Source: Microbacterium sp.
Lineage (GTDB): Bacteria; Actinomycetota; Actinomycetes; Actinomycetales; Microbacteriaceae
Reading direction: 5' to 3'
NCBI GenBank assembly: GCA_031177765.1
Contig: JAPSKH010000001.1
Location: forward strand, 1-64,000
Length of the DNA stretch: 64,000 nucleotides
The notes under the pieces are model-generated. The model was not told where the DNA came from, ran no database searches, and saw nothing but the letters and a program-made list of their open reading frames with translations. Of this stretch, positions 11,574-19,880 are shown piece after piece. The position numbers were made by a program, and so were the translations under genes. Position 1 is the first letter of the stretch, and the number at the start of each line of letters is the position of its first letter.

Positions 11574-12829
11574 AGGTTGGTGCCCTCTCCCTTGGCCGCT
11601 TCGTCCGGCGGCGGCGTGTCCACCGGGCCGTCCTGGTCGTCGTACAGCCCGAAGTAGCGGGCGGCGGTGTCCATGTCCTTGTCCCCGCGCCCCGAGAGGC
11701 AGACGGCGAGCACGGCGTCCGGTCCCAGCTCGCGGCCGATCCGCAGCGCGCCGGCCAGGGCGTGCGCCGACTCGATGGCGGGGATGATCCCCTCGGTCTC
11801 GGACAGCAGTCGCAGGGCCTGCATCGCCTCGTCGTCAGTCGCCGGGATGTACTCGGCCCGCCCGATCGAGGCGAGCCACGCGTGCTCGGGCCCGACGCCG
11901 GGGTAGTCCAGGCCCGCGGAGATGGAGTGCGACTCGATGGTCTGCCCGTCCTCGTCCTGCAGGACGAAGGTCCTCGCCCCGTGCAGCACGCCGGGGCGAC
12001 CGCGCTCGATGGAGGCGGCGTGGCGGTCGGTGTCGACGCCGTCGCCGGCCGCTTCCACGCCGTACAGCTTCACCGATTCGTCATCGAGGAACGCGTCGAA
12101 CATGCCGATGGCGTTGGAGCCGCCGCCGACGCACGCCAGGACGGCGTCCGGCAGGCGGCCGGTCTCCTCGAGCAGCTGCGCGCGAGCCTCTTCGGAGATG
12201 ACCTTCTGGAAGTCGCGGACCATCGCGGGGAAGGGATGCGGGCCCGCGGCGGTGCCGAAGATGTAGTTGGTGGTCTCGACGCTGGCGACCCAGTCACGGT
12301 ACGCGTCGTTGATCGCGTCCTTGAGGGTGCGTGAACCGGTGCGGACGGCAACGACCTCCGCGCCGAGCAGGCGCATGCGCGCGACGTTCAGCGCCTGACG
12401 CTCGGTGTCGACCTCTCCCATGTAGATCGTGCAGTCCAGCCCGAACAGCGCAGCGGCGGTCGCCGTGGCGACACCGTGCTGCCCCGCGCCGGTCTCGGCG
12501 ATGACCCGGGTCTTGCCCAGCCGCCGGGTCAGCAGCGCCTGTCCGAGCACGTTGTTGATCTTGTGGGACCCGGTGTGGTTGAGGTCCTCGCGCTTGAGGA
12601 ACACCCGGGCGCCGCCGGCATGCTCGGCGAAGCGCGGCACCTCCGTGATGGGCGAGGGACGCCCCGCGTAGGAGTGCAGCAGCCGGGCCAGCTCGGCACG
12701 GAACGAGGGGTCGGCCATGGCCGCCTCGTACTCGGCGGTCAGCTCGTCGATCGCCGCGATGAGCGCCTCGGGCATGTAGCGTCCGCCGAAGTCCCCGAAG
12801 AAGGGACCGGACGCGTCGCGGAGTCTCAC
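11570..12829 (-). CDS. trpB: Tryptophan synthase beta chain
   Basis: PLP-dependent condensation of indole and serine to tryptophan. The protein is 419 residues. The PLP lysine is K90, in [10 protein letters not shown]. The glycine-rich phosphate loop is [12 protein letters not shown]. It starts with GTG at 12829 and overlaps the trpC stop as GTGA. About 20 hydrophilic C-terminal residues (ending KGEGTNL) extend beyond the usual core. It forms the alpha2-beta2 complex with TrpA. Confidence 0.97.
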   Translation of the reverse strand: MRLRDASGPFFGDFGGRYMPEALIAAIDELTAEYEAAMADPSFRAELARLLHSYAGRPSPITEVPRFAEHAGGARVFLKREDLNHTGSHKINNVLGQALLTRRLGKTRVIAETGAGQHGVATATAAALFGLDCTIYMGEVDTERQALNVARMRLLGAEVVAVRTGSRTLKDAINDAYRDWVASVETTNYIFGTAAGPHPFPAMVRDFQKVISEEARAQLLEETGRLPDAVLACVGGGSNAIGMFDAFLDDESVKLYGVEAAGDGVDTDRHAASIERGRPGVLHGARTFVLQDEDGQTIESHSISAGLDYPGVGPEHAWLASIGRAEYIPATDDEAMQALRLLSETEGIIPAIESAHALAGALRIGRELGPDAVLAVCLSGRGDKDMDTAARYFGLYDDQDGPVDTPPPDEAAKGEGTNL

Positions 12830-13635
12830 TCCGACTCCTTCCGTTCGCTCGCGCCCTCGGGCGCGCCGGCGTCGAGGAACGCCCGCAGCGTCGTGACCGG
12901 GTCGTTGGTGACGAGCGCCTCGCCCACGAGCACGACGTCGGCGCCGGCCGCGCGGTAGTGCGCGACATCCTGCGGCGTCAGGACGGCCGATTCGGCGATC
13001 TTGACGGCACCGGCCGGGATGCGGTCCACCAGCCGCCCGAACAGATCCCGGTCGAGGTGGAAGGTCGACAGGTCGCGTGCGTTGACGCCGACGAGCGAGG
13101 CGCCGAGGTCCGCCGCACGATCGATCTCGTCGGCCGAGTGGGTCTCCACCAGGGGCGTCATCCCGAGGTCCAGGGTGAGCCGGTGCAGCCGCGCCAGCAG
13201 ATCCTGCTCGAGGGCGGCGACGATGAGCAGCACCAGATCGGCGCCCGACGCGCGCGCCTCGAGCACCTGGTACTCGGTCGCGATGAAGTCCTTGCGCAGC
13301 ACGGGGAGACCGACCGCGGCCTTGACGGCCTCGAGGTCGGCGAGGCTGCCTTTGAAGCGGCGGCCCTCGGTGAGCACCGAGATCGCACTCGCCCCGCCCT
13401 CCTCGTACCGCCGCGCCTGCTGTGCGGGATCGGGGATGGCCGCGAGGTCGCCGCGTGAGGGGCTGGCGCGCTTGACCTCGGCGATGATCTTCACGCGGTC
13501 GGACGGGGCCAGAGCGGCGAGGGCGTCGAGGGCAGGGCGCTGCGCGAGCGCGGCGGCCTCGACCACAGCCGTCGGCCGCTCAGCCGCACGTGAGCGGGCG
13601 TCCTCCACCGCGCCGGCCGTGAGGTCGGCGAGCAT
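12826..13635 (-). CDS. trpC: Indole-3-glycerol phosphate synthase
   Basis: Converts carboxyphenylamino-deoxyribulose phosphate to indole-3-glycerol phosphate. The protein is a 269-residue TIM barrel with the catalytic-lysine signature [13 protein letters not shown] and the C-terminal phosphate site [11 protein letters not shown] 13635 starts [13 protein letters not shown]. The upstream HGxxPAAW gene ends two bases before it, and the trpB start overlaps its stop. TrpE, TrpD and TrpF are not encoded in this window. Confidence 0.96.
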   Translation of the reverse strand: MLADLTAGAVEDARSRAAERPTAVVEAAALAQRPALDALAALAPSDRVKIIAEVKRASPSRGDLAAIPDPAQQARRYEEGGASAISVLTEGRRFKGSLADLEAVKAAVGLPVLRKDFIATEYQVLEARASGADLVLLIVAALEQDLLARLHRLTLDLGMTPLVETHSADEIDRAADLGASLVGVNARDLSTFHLDRDLFGRLVDRIPAGAVKIAESAVLTPQDVAHYRAAGADVVLVGEALVTNDPVTTLRAFLDAGAPEGASERKESE

Positions 13636-13637
13636 GA

Positions 13638-13868
13638 TCAGTGCTCTTTCGCGATGTACTTGGACCCGTTCGCGCCGTATCCGGCCTTGGCCATGATCCA
13701 CCCCACGATGAGGCCGACGATCAGGAGCCCGGCAGACACCCATACCAGCAGCGGCATGTCGAGGAAGAAGAAGAGCGTGCCGAGGGCGACCGCGACGAGC
13801 ATGATCACGACGGCCGTCCAGGCGGCGGGAGAGTGTCCGTGGCCGGGGTCGCCGATGTTGTTGCTCAT
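13638..13868 (-). CDS. HGxxPAAW family small membrane protein
   Basis: A 76-residue protein. The family motif HGHSPAAW lies near the N-terminus, followed by two predicted membrane segments (about residues 17-36 and 40-59) and a short basic, Gly-rich tail. AGGAG sits upstream of ATG 13868. This family is found almost exclusively next to trpC in actinobacteria and has no assigned function. The stop lies two bases before trpC, so it is co-transcribed with trpCBA from the -10 box at 13916-13921. Confidence 0.88.
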   Translation of the reverse strand: MSNNIGDPGHGHSPAAWTAVVIMLVAVALGTLFFFLDMPLLVWVSAGLLIVGLIVGWIMAKAGYGANGSKYIAKEH

Positions 13869-13915
13869 AGGTGTCTCCTGGTTCAGCCGGGGGATGTCGC
13901 GGATTGCCGCTGGCC

Positions 13916-13921
13916 AGTCTA
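13916..13921 (-). promoter_or_regulatory. Putative -10 box of the HGxxPAAW-trpCBA unit
   Basis: On the minus strand TAGACT lies about 48 bases before the HGxxPAAW start and just after the stop of the Trp-region membrane protein gene (13926-13928). It would let trpCBA be transcribed independently of the upstream his genes. Confidence 0.5.
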
Positions 13922-13925
13922 TCGG

Positions 13926-14522
13926 TCAGGCGGTCGGATCCTCGCCACGCGACAGGTCGTCCCAGTCATCGATGGCGTCGTGCGGCCGTGAGCCCGCCGG
14001 CCCTGCCGCGTGCGCCGCGTCCTCGGTGCGGTACCGTCGCCCGACGCCGCCCCAGGAGCGGGCCGTGATGAGCGTGAAGATCCCGGATGCCGTCAGCACG
14101 ATCCACACCGCGAGGGCGATGGGCGGCCATGCCGTGGCGGTGATGGTCGCGATCATGTCGGCGACACCGGGTGCGCCCGCGATGCCGGTGGACTCGGTGA
14201 CGGTCGAGGCGACGGCGGCGGCCGGGTCGGCGAACACCACCTGCCCGCTCGTCCATGCCAGGATCCCGCCGATGGCCGTCGACAGCACCCCGAAGACGAC
14301 GCGCAGCACGACGCCCACGATCGCCAGTGCGGCGCCGAGCGCCAGCACGGCCAGGCTCAGCGGCGCCAGCACCGGGATGGCCGCGGCGCCGGGCACCTCG
14401 AGGGCGTGTCCCGCGCCGTCGTCGAGCACGACGGTCAGCCACGTCTGCGTCGAGGAGATCACTCCGAGGGCCCCGCAGGCCACGGTGGCGACGACGGCGA
14501 CCAGGCGCGCGCGCCGCTTCAC
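13926..14522 (-). CDS. Trp biosynthesis-associated membrane protein
   Basis: A 198-residue protein with about four hydrophobic segments (near residues 5-23, 45-68, 72-92 and 132-155) and a hydrophilic, acidic C-terminal tail. It matches in layout and position the Trp-region conserved hypothetical membrane protein family of actinobacteria (TIGR02234 type). Its function is unknown. It starts with GTG 14522, which overlaps the hisI stop as GTGA, so it is translationally coupled to the his genes although the family is named for trp linkage. Confidence 0.85.
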   Translation of the reverse strand: MKRRARLVAVVATVACGALGVISSTQTWLTVVLDDGAGHALEVPGAAAIPVLAPLSLAVLALGAALAIVGVVLRVVFGVLSTAIGGILAWTSGQVVFADPAAAVASTVTESTGIAGAPGVADMIATITATAWPPIALAVWIVLTASGIFTLITARSWGGVGRRYRTEDAAHAAGPAGSRPHDAIDDWDDLSRGEDPTA

Positions 14523-14884
14523 CCGTCTCGCTCCGGTCCGGCCACGGGCTCGAGGTCGTCGGCGTCGAAGCACGTCCGCGTGCCGGTGTGGCAGGCCGGC
14601 CCCACCTGATCCACCTCGACCAGGATGGCGTCGCCGTCGCAATCCAGCCGGGCGCCGCGCACGAGCTGGATGTGGCCCGAGGTGTCGCCCTTGCGCCAGT
14701 ACTCGCGGCGGGAGCGCGACCAGAACGTGACGCGCCCCTCGGTGAGCGTCCGGCGCAGAGCCTCGGCGTCCATCCAGCCCAGCATGAGCACCTCGCGGGT
14801 GTCCCACTGCTGGATGATCGCCGCGACGAGGCCGTCGGCGTTGAAGGCGACCCGCGAGATGCGCTCCTGGACCGTCTCGCTCAT
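14519..14884 (-). CDS. hisI: Phosphoribosyl-AMP cyclohydrolase
   Basis: Third step of histidine biosynthesis, opening the adenine ring of PR-AMP. The protein is 121 residues and monofunctional, since hisE is a separate gene. Metal-binding motifs are [11 protein letters not shown] and [12 protein letters not shown], with paired cysteines and His. ATG 14884 overlaps the hisF stop as ATGA. Confidence 0.95.
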   Translation of the reverse strand: MSETVQERISRVAFNADGLVAAIIQQWDTREVLMLGWMDAEALRRTLTEGRVTFWSRSRREYWRKGDTSGHIQLVRGARLDCDGDAILVEVDQVGPACHTGTRTCFDADDLEPVAGPERDG

Positions 14885-15657
14885 GCCGCCGCCACCTCCC
14901 GCACCGCGATGCCGTCGGCGGCCATCGCCGCCTTGACGTCGCCGACGGTCAGCTGGCCGGAGTGGAAGACGGATGCCGCGAGCACCGCGTCGGCGCCGGC
15001 GGCGATCGCCGGACCGAAGTGGGCGGCCTCGCCCGCTCCGCCCGACGCGATGACCGGCACGCTGGACAGCTCGCGCATCAGGCCGACCAGTTCCAGGTCG
15101 AAGCCCTGCTTCGTCCCGTCCGCGTCGATCGAGTTGACCAGGAGCTCGCCGGCACCGCGGTCGATCGCCTCCCGCGCCCATGCGAGCGCGTCCAGCGTCG
15201 TCTCGGTGCGGCCGCCGTGCGTGGTCACGACGAAACCGGACGGCGTGCGAGGCGACCGCTTGACGTCGAGCGAGAGCACGAGGACCTGCGCGCCGAAGCG
15301 GTCGGCGATCTCGTCCAGCAGCGGAGGGCGCGCGATCGCGGCGGAGTTGACGCCGATCTTGTCCGCTCCGACGGCGAGCAGCCGGGCCACGTCATCGGTG
15401 GAGCGCACCCCTCCCCCGACCGTGAGCGGGATGAAGACCTCTTCGGCGGTCCGGCGCACGACGTCGTAGGTCGTCGCACGGTCATCGACGGTCGCGGTCA
15501 CATCGAGGAAGGTGATCTCGTCGGCTCCCTGTCGGAAGTACTCGCGGGCGAGCTCGACGGGATCGCCCATGTCGCGCAGATTCTGGAAGTTGACGCCTTT
15601 GACGACGCGGCCGGCGGCGACGTCGAGGCACGGGATGACGCGGCAGACCAGACTCAT
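14881..15657 (-). CDS. hisF: Imidazole glycerol phosphate synthase subunit HisF
   Basis: Cyclase subunit of 258 residues. It uses ammonia from HisH to convert PRFAR to imidazole glycerol phosphate and AICAR. It is a TIM barrel starting with the family signature [15 protein letters not shown]. Phosphate-binding loops are TVGGGVRS and VIASGGAGE. The initiating ATG shares one base with the hisG stop (TGATG), and its own stop overlaps the hisI start. HisH and HisA are not in this window. Confidence 0.96.
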   Translation of the reverse strand: MSLVCRVIPCLDVAAGRVVKGVNFQNLRDMGDPVELAREYFRQGADEITFLDVTATVDDRATTYDVVRRTAEEVFIPLTVGGGVRSTDDVARLLAVGADKIGVNSAAIARPPLLDEIADRFGAQVLVLSLDVKRSPRTPSGFVVTTHGGRTETTLDALAWAREAIDRGAGELLVNSIDADGTKQGFDLELVGLMRELSSVPVIASGGAGEAAHFGPAIAAGADAVLAASVFHSGQLTVGDVKAAMAADGIAVREVAAA

Positions 15658-16499
15658 CACAGCCTCGCGTTGTGGATCGCCGTCACGAGGATCGCGCGTG
15701 CCCCGATGGCGTAGAGCGCGTCCATGACGTTGTTGACGCCGGAGCGCGGAACCATGACGCGCACCGCGACCCACTCCGGGTCTCGCAGCGGCGAGATGGT
15801 GGGCGATTCGATCCCCGGGGCGATGGCGACCGCGTCGTCCACGAGCCGCGCGGGCAGGTCGTAGTCCACCATCACGTACCGGCGCGCGACCATCACACCG
15901 CGCAGCCGACGCAGCAGCGTCTGCGTTCCGTCGGCCTCGTCGGGCGACGAGATGAGGACGGCCTCGGATTGCAGCAGCACGGGTCCGAAGATCTCGAGCC
16001 CCGCCTGGCGCAGCGTCGTGCCGGTGGACACGACGTCGGCGACGGCGTCGGCGACGCCGAGCCGCACCGCCGACTCGACGGCGCCGTCCAGCGGCACGAG
16101 GTCCACGGCCACGCCGTGCTCGTCGAGGAATCCGTCCACGAGCCCCGGGTAGGCCGTCGCGACGCGCATCCCCTCGAGGTCGGTCACGGCGGAGAAGCGG
16201 CCGGGAGGACCGGCGAAGCGGAAGGTCGAGTCACCGAATCCCAGCGCTTCGATCTCGCGTGCGCCCGGCATGCGCGCGTCCAGGAGCAGGTCGCGTCCGG
16301 TGATGCCGACATCCAGCGCCCCTGAGCCGACGTAGGTGGCGATGTCCTTGGGGCGCAGGTAGAAGAACTCGACGTCGTTGTGGGGGTCGATGACGTGCAG
16401 GTCCTTGGGGTCGCGACGACCCGTGTAGCCCGCCTCCCGGAGCATCTCGGAGGCGGTTTCGGCCAGCGAGCCCTTGTTGGGCACGGCGATTCGCAGCAT
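15657..16499 (-). CDS. hisG: ATP phosphoribosyltransferase (long form)
   Basis: First, feedback-regulated step of histidine biosynthesis (ATP + PRPP to PR-ATP). The protein is 280 residues, with N-terminal [12 protein letters not shown] and the PRPP-site region [14 protein letters not shown]. The length and the C-terminal ~70-residue domain fit the long, HisZ-independent form with its own regulatory domain. I prefer ATG 16499. A GTG at 16544 overlaps the hisE stop as GTGA and would add 15 residues; that coupling makes it a serious alternative. Confidence 0.94.
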   Translation of the reverse strand: MLRIAVPNKGSLAETASEMLREAGYTGRRDPKDLHVIDPHNDVEFFYLRPKDIATYVGSGALDVGITGRDLLLDARMPGAREIEALGFGDSTFRFAGPPGRFSAVTDLEGMRVATAYPGLVDGFLDEHGVAVDLVPLDGAVESAVRLGVADAVADVVSTGTTLRQAGLEIFGPVLLQSEAVLISSPDEADGTQTLLRRLRGVMVARRYVMVDYDLPARLVDDAVAIAPGIESPTISPLRDPEWVAVRVMVPRSGVNNVMDALYAIGARAILVTAIHNARL

Positions 16500-16540
16500 G
16501 ACGGCGGAACTTTCGGGTCGGAGGGCGGACGGGGACGCGC

Positions 16541-16804
16541 TCACAGATGTCGGTAGACGTCCTCGAGCGAGAGTCCCTTCGCGAGCATGAGGACCTGCAG
16601 GTGATACAGCAGCTGCGAGATCTCCTCCGCCGCGGCCTCCGTCGACTCGTACTCCGCCGCCATCCAGACCTCGGCGGCCTCCTCGACGATCTTCTTGCCG
16701 ATCGCGTGGACGCCCGCGTCCAGCTGCGCCACGGTGCCCGATCCCTCGGGGCGCTCGGCCGCCTTGACGGCGAGCTCGGCGAACAGCGTGTCGAACGTCT
16801 TCAC
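16541..16804 (-). CDS. hisE: Phosphoribosyl-ATP pyrophosphatase
   Basis: Second step of histidine biosynthesis, hydrolysing PR-ATP to PR-AMP. The protein is 87 residues, all-alpha MazG-like, with [18 protein letters not shown] carrying the metal-binding Glu residues. Two start codons are adjacent, ATG 16807 and GTG 16804. The GTG lies exactly six bases after a TACCCT -10 box, the same spacing as three other genes here, so I favour a leaderless start at 16804. It heads hisE-hisG-hisF-hisI. Confidence 0.9.
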   Translation of the reverse strand: MKTFDTLFAELAVKAAERPEGSGTVAQLDAGVHAIGKKIVEEAAEVWMAAEYESTEAAAEEISQLLYHLQVLMLAKGLSLEDVYRHL

Positions 16805-16810
16805 CATGCC

Positions 16811-16816
16811 AGGGTA
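16811..16816 (-). promoter_or_regulatory. Putative leaderless -10 box of hisE
   Basis: On the minus strand TACCCT is followed by six bases and then GTG 16804. There is no Shine-Dalgarno upstream of the start. Confidence 0.55.
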
Positions 16817-16839
16817 GCGAACCTGAGACGGGTGGCGTC

Positions 16840-17541
16840 TCAGTGCCGGTGGGCGGCCGCCGCCGCGCGGAGTGCGGCGATGGCCGCGGACGGGTCTCCG
16901 GCGCCGAAGACCGCCGACCCCGCGACGAACGTGTCGGCGCCGGCCTCCGCCGCCTGCGCGATCGTGCTCTCGCCGATGCCGCCGTCGACCTGGAGCCACA
17001 CCGAAGACCCCCGCCGCCGCGCCTCCTCGGCGAGAAGGCGCAGCTTCGGCATGGTCTCGGGCATGAACGACTGTCCCCCGAACCCCGGCTCGACCGTCAT
17101 CACGAGGATCTGGTCGAACTCGTCGAGCACGTCGAGCAGCCCGTCCACGGGGGTTCCCGGCTTGACCGCCACACCTGCGCGCGCGCCGATGGCGCGCAGC
17201 CGCCGCGCCAGCGCCACGGGCTCCTGCGCCGCCTCGAGATGGAACGTGACCGACGCGGCGCCCAGCTCGGCGTAACCCGGGGCCCAGCGGTCGGCATCCG
17301 TGATCATCAGATGCACGTCCAGCGGGATCGGGCTCGTCGCCTGGATGCGCTGGACCATCTGGGGGCCGAACGTGAGATTCGGCACGAAGTGGTTGTCCAT
17401 CACGTCGACGTGCACGAAGTCGGCGGCGGCGATCCGGGCGAGCTCGGACTGCATGTTGACGAAGTCGGCGGCCAGGATGCTGGGATTGATGCGTGTGCCG
17501 ATGTCTCGGCTCAGGTCGTCACTCGAAGGCACACGGTCCAT
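16840..17541 (-). CDS. rpe: Ribulose-phosphate 3-epimerase
   Basis: Interconverts ribulose-5-phosphate and xylulose-5-phosphate in the pentose phosphate pathway. The protein is a 233-residue TIM barrel with [13 protein letters not shown], metal-binding [25 protein letters not shown] and VDGGIG. GATAAT lies immediately before ATG 17541, and a GTG three codons in (17532) would be leaderless from it, so the exact start is open. It lies 40 bases downstream of rsmB. Confidence 0.95.
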   Translation of the reverse strand: MDRVPSSDDLSRDIGTRINPSILAADFVNMQSELARIAAADFVHVDVMDNHFVPNLTFGPQMVQRIQATSPIPLDVHLMITDADRWAPGYAELGAASVTFHLEAAQEPVALARRLRAIGARAGVAVKPGTPVDGLLDVLDEFDQILVMTVEPGFGGQSFMPETMPKLRLLAEEARRRGSSVWLQVDGGIGESTIAQAAEAGADTFVAGSAVFGAGDPSAAIAALRAAAAAHRH

Positions 17542-17581
17542 TATCGCCGAGCCGCCAGGCGGCCCCCGGCCGGGGCCGGGG

Positions 17582-18952
17582 TCAGGTCCGGCGGAGCAGA
17601 CTGATCGACATCGCGTCGGTGTTGTGCCGATGCGGCCACAGCTGCGCCCGTCCGCTGCCGTCGGCTTGCGGCAGCAGCCCCGGGTCGGCGTCCGACAGTC
17701 CCGCGACGACGTCGCGCGCCGACATCTCCTCGAGCGCGTCGCCCCATTCCCGGCGCACCTCCGCGACGACCCCGGCGGTCTCCGCCAGGTGGGGCGAGCA
17801 GGTCACGTACGCCACGATGCCGCCGGGCTTGAGAGCTTTGATGGCGGCGTCGAGCAGCTCCTGCTGCAGGTCGACGAGAGCCGCGACATCGCTGGGCGCC
17901 TTGCGCCAGCGCGCCTCGGGGCGCCGTCGCAGCGCACCGAGGCCGGTGCACGGGGCGTCGACGAGGATGCGGTCGTAGGTGGCCGGCGCGCCGCCGGCGC
18001 GCGTGCGGCCGTCCTCCTCCGAGACGGGCACCTCCAGCGGCACGCCCGCGAGAGCCTGCCGCACCAGGCCCGCGCGCGACGGTGAGATCTCGTTGGCTTC
18101 GAGCCGGGCGCCGTGGGCGAGGGCCTCCGCAGCCAGGACCGCGGTCTTCCCGCCCGGCCCCGCGCACAGGTCCAGCCACCTCTCCCCCTCGGAGATCGGC
18201 ACCGCACGGGAGAGGGCGAGGGCGGCAAGCTGGGAACCCTCGTCCTGCACACGGATGCGACCGTCCGACCCGCGCACGACGGCGTCGGGATCCCCGCCGC
18301 CCAGCCGGAAGCCGATCGGCGAGAACGGCGTGCGGCGCGCGTCCTCGGGCGGCTCGGCGATGCCGGGCAGGGCTGCCATGGTCACGCGCGGAGCGGCGTT
18401 GTCGGCCGTGAGCAGCGCCTCCAGCTCGTCGGCGCGGTCCTCCGCGGCCAGGGCGCGCCGGAAGGCACGCACGACCCAGACCGGGTGGGAGAAGAGCAGC
18501 CCCAGCTGCTCATCGTCGGAGCGCGCGGTGGCCGCCACCCGGGTCATCCAGTCCCCCGGCGTGTCACGCGAGACGCGTCGGAGCACCGCGTTGGCGAATC
18601 CCGCTGCCCCGCGGCCGCCCGCCCGACGCGCGAGCTCGACGGATTCGTTGACCGCGGCGTGCGAGGCCACGCGCGTGGACAGCAGCTGATGGACGCCCAG
18701 TCGCAGCGCGTCCAGCACGGCGGGATCGATCTCGTGCACCGGCCGGTCCGCGGCGATCGCGATCACCGCGTCGTACGTCCCCTGCCGTCGGAGCGTGCCG
18801 TACGCCAGCTCGGTCGCAAGCGCCGCGTCGGCGCCCGACAGGCCGGCGCGCGCGATCGCGGTCGGCAGCAGCAGGTTGGCGTACGCGTCCGACTCGTTGA
18901 CGGCCCGGATCGTCTCGTACGCGACGCGACGCGCGCCGACGGTGCCGTTCAT
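17582..18952 (-). CDS. rsmB: 16S rRNA (cytosine(967)-C(5))-methyltransferase
   Basis: SAM-dependent rRNA methyltransferase of 456 residues. The N-terminal ~130 residues are a NusB-like RNA-binding domain (starting GARRVAYETIRAVNES). The C-terminal Rossmann domain has the SAM motif LDLCAGPGGKTAVLA and two catalytic cysteines, C335 in DAPCTGLG and C385 in TCSPH. ATG 18952 overlaps the fmt stop as ATGA, giving the order fmt-rsmB that is conserved in many bacteria. Confidence 0.94.
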   Translation of the reverse strand: MNGTVGARRVAYETIRAVNESDAYANLLLPTAIARAGLSGADAALATELAYGTLRRQGTYDAVIAIAADRPVHEIDPAVLDALRLGVHQLLSTRVASHAAVNESVELARRAGGRGAAGFANAVLRRVSRDTPGDWMTRVAATARSDDEQLGLLFSHPVWVVRAFRRALAAEDRADELEALLTADNAAPRVTMAALPGIAEPPEDARRTPFSPIGFRLGGGDPDAVVRGSDGRIRVQDEGSQLAALALSRAVPISEGERWLDLCAGPGGKTAVLAAEALAHGARLEANEISPSRAGLVRQALAGVPLEVPVSEEDGRTRAGGAPATYDRILVDAPCTGLGALRRRPEARWRKAPSDVAALVDLQQELLDAAIKALKPGGIVAYVTCSPHLAETAGVVAEVRREWGDALEEMSARDVVAGLSDADPGLLPQADGSGRAQLWPHRHNTDAMSISLLRRT

Positions 18953-19872
18953 GCGCCCGCCACCGGCGCGTCCGAACGCAGCCCGCGCCACCAGTCAGCC
19001 GCCCGCATCGGGCCCTTGCCCGCCGGCTGGACGACCTCGAGCACGACCGGCGCATCCCCGGTGCCCACGAGCACCGCCTTGCCGTGGGAGGCGAAGTGCC
19101 CCGGCGCCGGAGCCGGCGCATCGGCCGGCGCCCGCCGCGCGCCGAGGATCTTCAGCCGCGTCCCGTCCAGCGTCGTGTGCGCGCCGGGCTCCGGCGTCAC
19201 GCCGCGGATGCGCGCGAGCACCGCCTCGGCGCCGTCGGTCCACCGGATCCGGCCGTCGTCGTCGGCGAGCTTGCCGGCATACGTCGGGGTGCCCTCCTGC
19301 GGACGCGCGACCGCGGTGCCGTCGGCGATCGCGTCGACCACCTCGGCGAGCAGATCCGCCCCGGATGCCGCGAGCTCGTCCAGCAGCTCTCCGGCGGTGA
19401 CGTCGGCCGGGATGTCGCAGGACCTCTCCGCGTACACCGCGCCGGCATCCAGCTCCGGCACGAGCTGGAAGACGCTCACGCCGGTGCGACGGTCGCCGGC
19501 GATGAGCGCGTGCTGCACCGGCGCCGCGCCGCGCCAGCGCGGCAGCAGGGAGAAGTGCAGGTTGATCCAGCCGTGACGGGGCGCGGACAGCAGCGGCTCG
19601 CGCACCAGTCCTCCGTACGCCACGATCACGCCGAGGTCGGGGTCTCGGGCCGTCAGATCGGCTGTCACATCGGCGTCCAGTCGATCGGCGCGCAGGACCT
19701 CCAGCCCCAACTCCTCAGCCGCCGCGGCGACCGGCGACGGCGTCAGCACGCGCTTGCGCCCGAGCGGCGCATCCCTGCGGGTCACGACGGCCACGATGTC
19801 GTGGCCGGAGGCTGCGAGCCGGCGCAGCGACGGAACCGCAGGCGCCGGCGTGCCGGCGAAGACGAGACGCAT
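18949..19872 (-). CDS. fmt: Methionyl-tRNA formyltransferase
   Basis: Formylates initiator Met-tRNA using 10-formyl-THF. The protein is 307 residues. The N-terminus is MRLVFAGTPAPAVPSL, and the active-site region HFSLLPRWRGAAPVQ holds the catalytic His. A C-terminal OB-like domain follows. It starts nine bases after the priA stop and overlaps rsmB by four bases. Confidence 0.95.
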   Translation of the reverse strand: MRLVFAGTPAPAVPSLRRLAASGHDIVAVVTRRDAPLGRKRVLTPSPVAAAAEELGLEVLRADRLDADVTADLTARDPDLGVIVAYGGLVREPLLSAPRHGWINLHFSLLPRWRGAAPVQHALIAGDRRTGVSVFQLVPELDAGAVYAERSCDIPADVTAGELLDELAASGADLLAEVVDAIADGTAVARPQEGTPTYAGKLADDDGRIRWTDGAEAVLARIRGVTPEPGAHTTLDGTRLKILGARRAPADAPAPAPGHFASHGKAVLVGTGDAPVVLEVVQPAGKGPMRAADWWRGLRSDAPVAGA

Positions 19873-19880
19873 GAAGTCCT

